DNA of 40,444 nucleotides from Gnomoniopsis sp. IMI 355080. Its lineage: Eukaryota > Ascomycota > Sordariomycetes > Diaporthales > Gnomoniaceae. Made by a program: the position numbers and the translations under genes. The notes below the pieces were generated by a model. That model was given only the letters and a program-made list of their open reading frames with translations. It was not told the origin of the DNA and searched no databases. Of this stretch, positions 21,214 to 31,345 are shown piece by piece; positions within the stretch are counted from its first letter, which is position 1, and every line of letters begins with the position of its first letter. The stretch is taken from the NCBI GenBank assembly GCA_027946555.1, contig JAPEVC010000288.1:1-40444 (forward strand), in the 5' to 3' direction.

Positions 21214-21219
21214 CACGTG
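21214..21219. promoter_or_regulatory. CACGTG E-box upstream of RPL33
   Basis: A palindromic CACGTG about 200 nt upstream of the eL33 start. In fungi this core is bound by bHLH factors such as Cbf1. A single 6-mer is weak evidence, so its role is a guess. Confidence 0.25.
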
Positions 21220-21965
21220 GAACTTTAGCCTAGAGGGAAAGCAGCGGGTAGCCTGGTCTGTGCGCTGGGGAAGGTTGGACTTACTAAGCATCCACACCTG
21301 CAAACGGAAGGCACTCTGCTTGGCAAGCAGAGCGGGTCGGCAGGCAACCTTACCTGCCAGCCTCCGCCTACCTGCCAGCTACCCGGTACTTAGCTTTACA
21401 TACCTGCCTAATAAATCAAGCGCACTAATTCTAAGTAGGTAATTATCGGACATCCCCTCGTAGACTGACAGGTGAACTTCTTTACAAACATACTATTAAT
21501 TCCAGGTAGTCGTCTCGTAGTTTGCTCTACAGCGAAGAGTGTCTAATTAGGTACCACCGTAAGTTTCCAGAGATCTGGGCACACAGGAATCTTGGTAAGC
21601 CTCTATGGCTTTTGCAAAGTTCAACCTCCAGCGGATTGCTGTGCGGTTCCGTCTGTCTGTCAGCCTGTCCTGGCTTCGAGGTTGGAATCGGAGCAAGCTC
21701 CACTGTGATGCAATAGGTTTATGCTCCGTTCCTCGCTCCCCGAACGAGGATTCTTCAGTAGCTGTCCAGTGATTCTCCTCCTGACATCGGAGTCGCGATG
21801 CTGCCGAGCATGCTAGATGCTGGCGGTGGATAGTCCTGCTTTTCAGCCGGCATGCCCCATCACCTTCTCTCTCAGTATCGGACCGTCCATTTTTGAGTGT
21901 ATTTGCAAGACGTGTCTGTCACTCCTGATTCGAGTTAGAGGTAGATTGTGAAGGGACAGATTTCA

Positions 21966-22000
21966 TTTTTTTTTTTCCAAAAAAAAGACGAAAAAAGACG
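21966..22000. repeat. T11/A8 inverted homopolymer with tandem AAAAAAGACG
   Basis: Eleven T, then CC, then eight A make a tight inverted repeat at 21966-21986. The decamer AAAAAAGACG is repeated twice at 21981-22000. It lies in the spacer between eL33 and G6PD. Confidence 0.85.
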
Positions 22001-23200
22001 ATGCCGAATTACCAGAACTGCGGATGATTCGCGAACTGGAGCGCCAAGTCCCCGTGTACCCGCACGTGCATTGTTGAGTGTCTATCGTAGGGGTTGCGTT
22101 GCAGGTACTTCACAACTGGTCGACGTCCTTTCTGCATTGCCTAGGTACCTCAATGGTCGTGGTGCCCCTCGGTCAGGGGTAATTCTGCCCGAGGTAGGCT
22201 GGTGAAGCCCATCTGAAATAGGACACGCATCAACAAACCTTATAAAACAGTCCAACCTTTGGGATTTCCCGTATGGATTCTACGATGGCAGGTTCTGTGG
22301 TCAGGAATTTACAAATCGTTTCGAAAGTTGTTGAGCGATTTTCAGATGCTACAAGTTCTGCGACGAGGCTTGATAATCAAGTCTACGGACCGCCAACCTC
22401 GCGGCTAGAGCGCAATCCGTGTTGATCAACAATATGAGCCAGTATTTGCCAGACAGCGAAAATTAACATACCGCCGCATACACCCTGTGAATGCCATAAA
22501 AGACCACAGTACACCACTCTCGTTTCCAGGGAATGGGGCAAAGTTCGACTAAGGGCGACAGAGTGCGGGTTTACGTTACTTACCTCCGGCCTAAGAGTTG
22601 ATATCATAGAAGTCTGAGTCCGGTCCCGAAAGTCACGGACTTGAATTGCGGGAACGACCATGTTTGCAGCGTCATCTCAACTTCCGCAACTTGGAAGTAC
22701 TTCTGAACGATTCAAGGAGCGCCTGGAACGGCTCCACACTCTACACTTTTGTACTCCGAGGGACCCAGAAATGCAAGATTTGACATGCTGAAGGACAGGA
22801 ATTTACAATTTGTGGTCGTTATCAATCTATCATATCGGAGTGTGATCGAGTGCGGCGGTGGAACAATACTGTGGGCGGAGTGGAAGAAACATAGGAGTGG
22901 AGCCTTCACTGTTAGCGCCAGTACCAAAATCGGCCACAAGATGCGCTAAAGGTACATAGGTGCAGGGACCTTGCACCATGAGTAAGCTGTCTTCGCGCGA
23001 ACAACTAGCTCCTGCCCTCCCGAACCGCCATATAACCCCGATCGCCAGCTTGAGAAGCCGACGCTTCCTCCAGTCTCTCGCCCTCTTGACATTTTTTTGA
23101 TATACACATCGCCGCCTCTCACCTCCCCAAGTAGCTCTCTCTGCTTGCCCACTAGGCCTCTCATTCACCTCTCTCGTCTCTTCAAGAGCACTCTGCAAAA

Positions 23201-25173
23201 ATGGCAGACTTGCACTCTGCTGCAGCGTAAGTGAACCCCGCGCACCCCGCCGAGGCCCAGTCGTGAGAAACACAGGAAACAGCACCAAGGGCACTGGGAC
23301 GACGCCTTTGTAGGGTTTTGACAAGGTGATGCAAAACCTGCATAGATTCAATCCTGCAGCAGACCATCATTCAAACAAACATTTGACATGCTTCATCTGT
23401 TGTGCAGCAACTGATTTGCTTTTCAATGCAGTTCCATGGAGCTCAAGGACAATACCGTCATCGTCGTCCTCGGAGCCTCCGGAGATCTGGCAAAGAAGAA
23501 GACAGTGAGTATATTGCCCTCCCAACGCAATTGACCAAAAACTAACAATTCTCTGTAGTTCCCGGCCCTATTTGGTCTTGTAAGCTATATTCGACTTTTC
23601 GATTCGACTCACCGATAACTGCGCTAACCTGCCTATGAAGTACCGCAACCAGTTCCTGCCCAAGGACATCAAGATTGTCGGCTATGCCAGAACCAAGATG
23701 GATCACGAGGAGTACCTGAAGAGAGTCAAGTCCTACATCAAGACCCCCACGAAGGATATGGAGAAAATGCTCGAGGACTTCTGCAAGCTCTGCACATACG
23801 TCTCTGGTCAGTACGACAAGGATGACTCTTTCCTTGCCCTCAACAAGCACCTCGAGGACCTTGAGAAGGGGCGCAAGGAGGCACACCGTCTGTTCTACAT
23901 GGCCCTCCCCCCCAGTGTCTTCACAATCGTTTCTCAGCACCTGAAGAGATGCTGCTACCCCACAAAGGGCATTGCCCGTGTCATTGTGAGTCGCGCCCAA
24001 TAATGCCGAACGTCCCTCAGAAAAATGGATCGATACTCACGGTCGTTTACCTTCGTACAGGTTGAGAAGCCGTTCGGAAAGGATCTGGCCAGCTCGCGCG
24101 AGCTGCAGAAGTCTCTGGAGCCTGACTGGAACGAGGACGAGCTTTTCCGTATCGACCACTACCTCGGCAAGGAGATGGTGAAGAACATCCTCATCCTCCG
24201 GTTTGGCAACGAATTTTTCGGCGCTACATGGAACCGCCACCACATCGACAACGTCCAGATCACTTTCAAGGAGCCTTTCGGTACTGAGGGTCGTGGTGGA
24301 TACTTCGACGAGTTCGGCATTGTTCGCGATGTCATGCAGAACCACTTGCTACAGGTCTTGACCCTCTTGGCCATGGAGCGACCCATTTCCTTTTCTTCTG
24401 AAGACATCCGAGACGAAAAGGTGCGCGTCCTCCGCGCCATCCCTGCTATTGAGCCCAAGAACGTGATCATAGGCCAGTATGGCCGATCTCTGGACGGCAG
24501 CAAGCCCTCGTACAAGGAGGACGACACTGTTCCCAAGGACTCTCGCTGTCCCACCTTTTGCGCCCTGGTCGCACACATCAAGAATGAGCGGTGGGATGGC
24601 GTGCCTTTTATCATGAAGGCTGGCAAGGCCCTGAACGAGCAGAAGACCGAGATTCGGATACAGTTCAAGGACGTTACCTCGGGTATCTTTAAGGACATCC
24701 CCCGGAACGAACTGGTCATGCGTATTCAGCCAAACGAGAGTGTCTACATTAAGATGAACTCGAAGCTGCCTGGTCTGAGTATGCAGACTGTTGTCACAGA
24801 GCTGGATCTGACCTACCGGAGACGATTCTCGGATCTCAAGATTCCCGAGGCGTACGAGTCTCTGATCCTCGACTGCCTCAAGGGTGACCACTCCAACTTC
24901 GTGCGAGACGACGAGCTAGATGCAAGCTGGAGGATCTTCACTCCACTCCTGCACTACCTCGATGACAACAAGGAGATCATTCCTATGGAGTATCCTTATG
25001 GTGAGTACACCAGTACGATTCATGTAAACACTCTAGTGGCTAATAGACTTGTAGGCTCGCGTGGTCCGGCTGTGCTTGACGACTTTACAGCCTCATATGG
25101 TTACAGATTCTCCGACGCTGCAGGCTACCAGTGGCCTACAACTTCCGCCGCTCAGCCAACCAACAAGTTGTAA
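23201..25173 (+). CDS. ZWF1: Glucose-6-phosphate 1-dehydrogenase
   Basis: Six exons (23201-23226, 23432-23504, 23559-23579, 23641-23985, 24061-25000, 25055-25173) encode 507 residues, typical for fungal G6PD. It oxidises glucose 6-phosphate to 6-phosphogluconolactone with NADP+, the first and NADPH-yielding step of the oxidative pentose phosphate pathway, normally in the cytosol. Visible marks are the coenzyme fingerprint GASGDLA at 23-29, VEKPFGKDL at 156-164, the substrate-binding and catalytic motif RIDHYLGKE at 185-193, and full-length C-terminal blocks through DDFTASYGYRFSDAAGYQWP. Introns are 205, 54, 61, 75 and 54 nt; exon 3 is a 21-nt microexon. Intron 5 is a multiple of three with no stop. 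A strong extra donor (GTAAGT at 25170) overlaps the stop codon, with a TACTAAC branch and an ACACAG acceptor ending at 25257. If it is spliced, the stop moves to 25259-25261 and the last residue changes from L to F. Confidence 0.96.
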
Positions 25174-25257
25174 GTCATGCAAGAAATTGTTTAATTCTTG
25201 GTATATTTCATCTTGGTCGCATGGCTGGAGGATGCTATACTAACAATTTGGACACAG
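25170..25257 (+). other. Probable intron overlapping the G6PD stop codon
   Basis: A consensus donor GTAAGT starts at 25170 and includes the TAA stop. A TACTAAC branch sequence lies at about 25237-25243 and the acceptor ACACAG ends at 25257. Removing these 88 nt joins TT to CTAG, replacing ...NKL-stop with ...NKF-stop. The signals are as good as those of the coding introns, but use of the intron cannot be proved from DNA alone. Confidence 0.65.
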
Positions 25258-25261
25258 CTAG

Positions 25262-26507
25262 AGTAAAATCCTGCAGACTGCAGCTTGTTTAGACTCGAAT
25301 CTCGATACACTGTGGCCAGCGAAAGATGGGCTTGGAAAGCAAAGAAAGCAGGATATACAGAAGGCGAAAGAAAGAGGTAGCTCAAAGAGTCTGAGCATAG
25401 ACCGGCTTTCTAAAAAGTCTTTGAATTGATCCAGTTCCCTGAAATCTGGATTAGGTTCATGTATAAACGTGATGATAATATTGGTCGGCTTAGGACTATG
25501 GACGAATTCACAATTGATGGCCATAGACCGTGTGACAATAAACGACATGGTGGTTGAATGGAGTCAAGAGGGTTGATTCTGGGCTGGCTTGTGTTTTCCT
25601 GGGTTTCCAAATTCAGAGTATGCACACCTCGTTGCACAAAAGACAATCTATCCCATTTCCTCAATTCTAGGACATGCATCTTGCCGAGGAGCTGTGACTA
25701 TATACAAAAGCCGATGGGGGTTTATCTAAATGCAGGCATTCCAATTGATTATGCTGCAAATGGAGCCGCCAAACGACACATCGGAAAACCAATGTGATCC
25801 ACAGTGTACGGAGTACAAGTACCCAAGTACCTAAGTACCGACTGCCGCTTACCGCGCGGTCTTGGCGCTCTATGAGTGCTTAGTGCCTGGTGAAGGGGCC
25901 CATCCCCGGCTGCTCACGTCAATCAGCGAGGAACTTCACAACCCTCCAACCTTCCGACCTTGACTCCCGATGTCTTTGTCTGTTTTGTCTGTACTGTCGC
26001 AAATCTATGCCAGCAGTCCAGCAATACATCACAGGCATTGCTGTCAACGCGTAAAACACTTTTCCCAAATACAGTGGCCCTGAATCTCTGCACCGACTTC
26101 TCAGTTCTCCAAACCATACTGCCGAACGCGACGATCTACCCAGGGCGCCAACGAACAGAGCTGCGCTCCGCCGCCAGCTGCCCTATCAAGGAACGAGGAC
26201 TGTGCTGTTCGTTGGGGGCAGGAAAGAGGGTTTCAGCGCTGCTTGGCAGCGTATCTTGACAGCGGAGGAACGCTGCGATTGCGACAGGCCGCGCGACTCT
26301 GCTTTCACCTGCGCTTCGGTGTTTTGCAGCCGGGCAACCACTATCGCCAGCTGCCTCTTGGACCTTTTCTAATCGACCTTTTGCGATAAAGACGAACCAC
26401 TATCGCATTCAGAGTAGGGCTTCCGATTGAAAAGGAGCAGACAGCAGGGTGAGATCTCGCGAATGCGATTCTCGCCCTCAAGACGCAGTCGCTAGGCGGG
26501 GGTCAAG
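25262..26507. other. Intergenic between G6PD and MED14
   Basis: No supportable gene. It holds the G6PD 3' flank and the MED14 promoter. The dispersed palindromic motif appears as repeated AAGTACC units at about 25814-25839. The leader before MED14 (26100-26500) has only short frames. Confidence 0.5.
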
Positions 26508-29500
26508 ATGGAGCAAGGAGTGCAGAACGGGGTGGTCGCGCGCAGCAACTATGACAAAGATCTGAAGGCCTCGAATGGCATAAATGGCGCAACGAAGATG
26601 CAACCTTCCCCCAACAAGGCCGGGAAGAGTGCCGGCGCGCTCGTGAACGGCGACATCGATGCGCAGAAACACGCGCAAGCGGCCTCGAGCGCACCCGATC
26701 AGGCGAAGACCATGAACACACTCCCACCCGAAATCGCGCACATCACCGCCAACTATTTTCCGCTGCCTTTCATCCTACAGCGTCTGGCACAGAGGTCACA
26801 CAATGACCTACAGACGAAAATCGAGGAGCTGGCAAGGATACCAATAGGACAGGGCGCTACGAATGGCCATATACCTGGGTCAGGAGAGGACAGCTCGGAG
26901 GACAACCAGAACAAGAAGGCCAATCTTCTGACATTCATTCAAGAAATGCACAGCCAATGGGTCAAGGCTCTTGTCATGTCAGAATGGGGTAGGAAGTCGG
27001 AACAAGTGAGCAAACTCATCGACTTACATGCTCATATTATGGAGCAGATCCGGAAATATGAGCAAATGCTTGACCGTATGGGCAACATCAAGAGGAACTT
27101 GTACAACGCACGGCTGCCTGACCCCGACATAAAGACTGCGCTCCAGGTGCTTTCCACGGGAGAAGCACCTTTCTTCCCTGACGTGAGACTCCTTGCGCCA
27201 TCTTGCTTAATAGAATTATCGCTGACTGTTCACAGTTTGCTTTCATACCCCCTCCTGAGCAGAGTGCGCCGGAAATCAAAAAGTGGATGAACGAGCTCAA
27301 CGTGTTGTTGTCTGTCCGGTTAAATTTGGATGAGTACGACAAAATACCTCACTGGTTCAGGGATTATACCGTCGACAACGGTCGCGTCACCTTCAAAGTC
27401 AAGGGCGAGTTCGAGGTCGATCTCACAATCGCAGATGATGATTTCGAGAAGCAATGGTGGTTTCTGGACGTCCGATTTGCCTTTTCGCCAGCGCCTGCAG
27501 AGCCGTCGGATGCGCTACGGTTCTTCATTGAATCCAAGGTCAACGAGGGTCTTGAGGCTCGCGGTCTCAAGGGCTGCTACGAATACCTCCACGAATACGT
27601 CTTAACACACAAGATTCAAATCATCCGTCGACAGGCTGCAGTGCTCAGCCGTAGACTTTGGATTGATCACACCAAGGTTGAGTCACTTAAGAGGGCAATC
27701 TCTATACAATATTGGTCGCAAAGGTACTCGGCAATCGGGCCCAAACAAGGGCCGCACTCGGCAATCTCAGCCGGTCCAAGAAGCTGGTTCATTATCGGCG
27801 TCAACAGCGCAAAGACACCACCGCCCAATGCCCCGCTTGGTGCTCCTGTCACGAGTAGTATCGTGATACGATGGTTCAGGGATGGGAAGGAGGTAAAGGA
27901 CGAGGACCTGTCCTTCGACACAGAGATAATTTCAGCAGAAGCTCTGTTGAAGCGGATCGTCGGCAAACACATCAAACACATACTTTCTTCGATCTACTCA
28001 AAGCTGCTGTCCAAGCCACGCTACAAGAACCGTCAGGCATCAGTCTCGCTGAGCATCGACAATGACCAGCCATCGGACTCATGTCTGATGGTGCAGCTGA
28101 CACATGAACAGACGCTGAAAGTACAGATCGATGCCATCACTGGGTCATTCATCTTCCGCCCTCACAGCAATTTGATTAGTCGGAGACAGAATTTTCTCAA
28201 TACTCGCGCTCGAGACTCAATTGAAGATGGACTTTTCCACATCGAGAACATCAGATCGGAGAGCCTCTTCGAGGAACTGGCCCGGCGCGGTAGGAGCATG
28301 GGCTGGCGCATGTGCAAGCCGCCAGTCAATCAAGACGAGATGCGGAAACTCCACTCGTCCAAAGAACCAAATCCGGCCATATGGCTCAAGCACGAAAGCT
28401 GGACCTCTTCCTGGTTCTTGGTGGTGTCCTCGAATTCTGCTGGCGATTCATGGTTGCTTGTCTCGGTGTAAGTATTTTGATGAATGTTTTCAACTCGAGG
28501 ATTTCCGCTGACACCTCCCTTCAGCATCGACAAGACACCGCCCAAAGCCGTGGACTCGACTAGTATACCATCGAATAAAAAGGTGGTCCGTCCAAACAAG
28601 ATGAATGCACCACACAGCATTCTTGACCAGCCCACTGTCCGTATCAGCAGCTCCAGTAAACTTCCCATCAAGTCCTCTAATCCCGAATTCTCAAATGAGT
28701 TCTTCGTGGACATCGCCACTATGACTGCGGACACAATGACTGTTATAGAGGATATTGGGGTCCTCGCCGCCGCTAAGGCCAAGCGGGAGATGAAGTCCGT
28801 GAATAATCCTCATCTATCTCCTCGCCTAACGATGCCAGCTTTGATCGTCGGAACCGGCGTTTTCCTGAATCTCTCATCCGTTCTGAAGGGTGAGAAGAAT
28901 CGCAGACAACACAAAGCCACCTGGGCTGGGGACGTGGTTGAGATCATTACGCGAAATATCCGAAATCGCGGTCCTGGACGACTTGAAATAACTCGCGAGG
29001 CCAAGGTCTTTGTCAAGGACATGCGCAAGGTTTCGCTGCTCAAAAAGGGATTCATCGACCGTGATGTCTACTATGACCCCAAGCGAAGACACTTCAGGTT
29101 GGATCTACGTGTTCAGTCCCACCAATCTTGCATGGGCGTCCTAGGACAACGTCTAAAGGCCATAGATCGACTAGTCGACTTCGTCGCATCGATCAATGGG
29201 ATTGACGGGGTCAACTGCGACAGCGTCACTCTACGCAAAGTTGTATTCACTTATGGTGATCCTGGCAACGTTGCAAAAGAAGATCAGAAACTCTGGAAGG
29301 TCACTCTCGACCTCGTGAGAAACAATACTATACTCAGTCTCGAGCCCGACAATCCCCATTTGCGCATTCTAGATATGCTCAAGAAGCTCATCAACTCACC
29401 TGTTGGATTCGAGCAGCTGCCATACTGGCTCCAAACAACCCTTCCACTGCACAGGGCGCTCGAGTCCATCGAATCCTCCTGGGACCCAATCTCCAATGAC

Positions 29501-29890
29501 GGTCAGGGTCTATTCGATGTAGTGCCCCGCGCTATCGACTGGGTGGCAATGCGCTTCGAGCTCCCAGCATCGACCCCTAACAAGCCTCCTCGCAAGCTGA
29601 GTCTGAGTGTCAGGGTCATGGACCGGCACGGCGAGAACTGGTGGGCGGTGAGATACGCGCGCGATGAAGCACAACCTGATGAATTTAAGACGGCTTTGGG
29701 GTCCGTTTTTACTAGCGCCATGTCACCCGATGGCTGGACAGGCCTGGGTGAGGCTGCTGCGGCGCCTGTTCGTGGGGGCGGGATTGAGCCGTTGCTGACG
29801 CGCATCAGCGATGCTATTAGATCCATTGCGACAGGCTCACCGGGAGCTGGCGCGGGTAGCTCCCATGGAGCGCCCATCACGCTGGACTAG
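26508..29890 (+). CDS. MED14: Mediator of RNA polymerase II transcription subunit 14
   Basis: Three exons (26508-27182, 27236-28467, 28525-29890) encode 1090 residues. Med14 (yeast Rgr1) is the central scaffold of the nuclear Mediator complex, joining head, middle and tail modules. After a disordered stretch of about 70 residues comes the conserved N-terminal block LPPEIAHITANYFPLPFILQRLAQRSHNDLQTKIEEL (about 72-108), which marks the Med14 N-terminal domain. It is followed by LLTFIQEMHSQWVKALVMSEW and helical segments around 140-225. The long mixed alpha/beta remainder, including WWFLDVRFAFSP and YEYLHEYVLTHKIQIIRRQA, fits the family in order and length. The C-terminus is rich in alanine, glycine and serine. 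Introns are 53 nt (CTGAC branch) and 57 nt. Retention of the second would give an immediate stop after LLVSV. The ATG at 26508 is the first in frame with the conserved region. Confidence 0.93.
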
Positions 29891-31345
29891 ATGGCTGGCA
29901 CCGGCACTCTGATTCGGAGCGGACTCTTGGTGTTGGACTAGCAGGCTCGGTTACAATTCTCGGATATGGGAGACACCACTCTCGCATATTACGCTACAAC
30001 GTATTTATTAAGAATATGGTCTTTAGTTGAAAATCGTTCCTTTGCCCATACCTCGCTCATTGCGAGTGCAGAGAGGAGTGGAGTTGCGGATTGCCTAGGC
30101 GAGCAAAAGAGCGGGCGGATTGGTCCTTGTTCATAGCTTGATACCACGACGTGCCCGCAGAGGCCGGCGGAAGAATGAATGCGATAATGCTTCAACTGTG
30201 CTGGCCTGCTGCTTGTGAGTTTGGAAGGGTTGTAATAGTACAAGTAAATGTATTCCTAACCGTGCCTCCTGGTACTCCTAGCGAGGATGGGTTTACCAAT
30301 ATCCACGGGCGTACTCGGCTGGTGTGAGGATGCCACAATATCAGCGATGAGTGAAGCCAGATTGGGTGCGTAATCGCTCCCCCGGGACCAAGCGTTGTCT
30401 ATCAGTCAGCAATGTGAAGGTTTGTTACGTATAGAAAGCGTATAACATTCGAACGATGGTTTGTGCCATCATCTTTCACTAAACCCGAATGACCACCCTT
30501 TCCTATTCCTCCCCTTCCCATGAACAATCCAGCAATCTCCATGGTCCCGAGGAGATCAGACAAGCAAGAGAATTTCTATATGTAGTGCTACAACAGCCCA
30601 GACCTCCAAAGCGCCGGACAATTGTCTCCAGTCTGTGTTATAGCAGATATCGAAGCAAAAAGCGGTCAGAAACAGCGTCGCGAGCCCCTTTGGCATCTTC
30701 CCTTACCAAGCTTCGACTGATCAATAGGGGCGAGAGCGCGGCTCACGGTGTGCAGTCGGTGAACGGCAGCCTGTCATTCATCCAGAAGGCCCATTACAAT
30801 GGCGGTAATCGCGCATGTGAACGTCCAGGGAGGCATCAAAAGATGGCTTTGAGGACTCGAATGCCTTACCACGCAAGCTCTGTCCCCACTTGGATCGGCC
30901 CGTGTTCAGTGGACATGAAAGGGAATGGAGTCTGCCACACCAAGTTCGACGGCAGGCCGATAGGCGGAGATGTAGAAGAGCCGTCGACACGCGTACTGGA
31001 GAACAGTAACAACGCCTGTGCTCGCGACAGACTTTTGTCTAGCTGCGACTGTTTCTGGTGCCATATTGCTCTGGGCTTCATATTGCCAGTGGGAATTGCC
31101 TGAGGGTGGTTATGATTGCAGCTAGATATACACCTGTTTGTAGATGCCATTGAGCCCAACATGCAGGTAACATGCTGGGTCATGCAGTATATTTGAATAT
31201 AGGCCCTTGCACTCCAGCCAAGCTAGATGGAGGATACGTCTTGATGGTACTACATTCAACCACAAACACAAAAAAAAAAGGGACAAAGAAGACCGGACAG
31301 CGTAGTCGCCGATCCCATATAAAAGCCCGCCTATCCAGACACCAT
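29891..31345. other. Intergenic between convergent MED14 and methyltransferase genes
   Basis: The 3' flanks of two convergent genes. One open frame with an ATG (30489-31103, plus) is listed separately as doubtful. No tRNA, repeat or domain was recognised. Confidence 0.5.
30489..31103 (+). CDS. Unrecognised open frame, doubtful gene
   Basis: A 204-codon frame with an ATG start, lying between two convergent genes. I recognise no domain, signal peptide or clear membrane segment, although the last 20 residues are hydrophobic (CFWCHIALGFILPVGIA). The composition is rich in S, R and C, as in translated noncoding DNA. It could be chance or an orphan gene. Confidence 0.12.
   Translation: MTTLSYSSPSHEQSSNLHGPEEIRQAREFLYVVLQQPRPPKRRTIVSSLCYSRYRSKKRSETASRAPLASSLTKLRLINRGESAAHGVQSVNGSLSFIQKAHYNGGNRACERPGRHQKMALRTRMPYHASSVPTWIGPCSVDMKGNGVCHTKFDGRPIGGDVEEPSTRVLENSNNACARDRLLSSCDCFWCHIALGFILPVGIA

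Larger units (their letters stand above)
21017..23200. promoter_or_regulatory. Divergent promoter region of RPL33 and G6PD
   Basis: A 2.2 kb gap between divergent genes. Near eL33 are a CACGTG box at 21214-21219, about 200 nt upstream of its ATG, and a GGCCGGCC palindrome at 21197-21204. A T-run and A-run pair lies at 21966-21986 and another CACGTG at 22063-22068. Near G6PD there is a TATAA-like element at 23031-23035, about 170 nt ahead of its ATG, followed by a CT-rich leader. A small minus-strand frame at 22383-22661 is discussed under findings. Confidence 0.5.

Noticed and set aside
24349..24891. Long minus-strand frames inside G6PD (also 23542-24000 and 24159-24719)
   Set aside because: They are antisense to the highly codon-biased G6PD exons, have no family likeness, and the sense frame is unequivocal.
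10937..31345. A secondary-metabolite or defence gene cluster around the rhodopsin-like and methyltransferase genes
   Set aside because: No synthase, P450, transporter set, NLR or other cluster marker is present. The neighbours are unrelated housekeeping genes.
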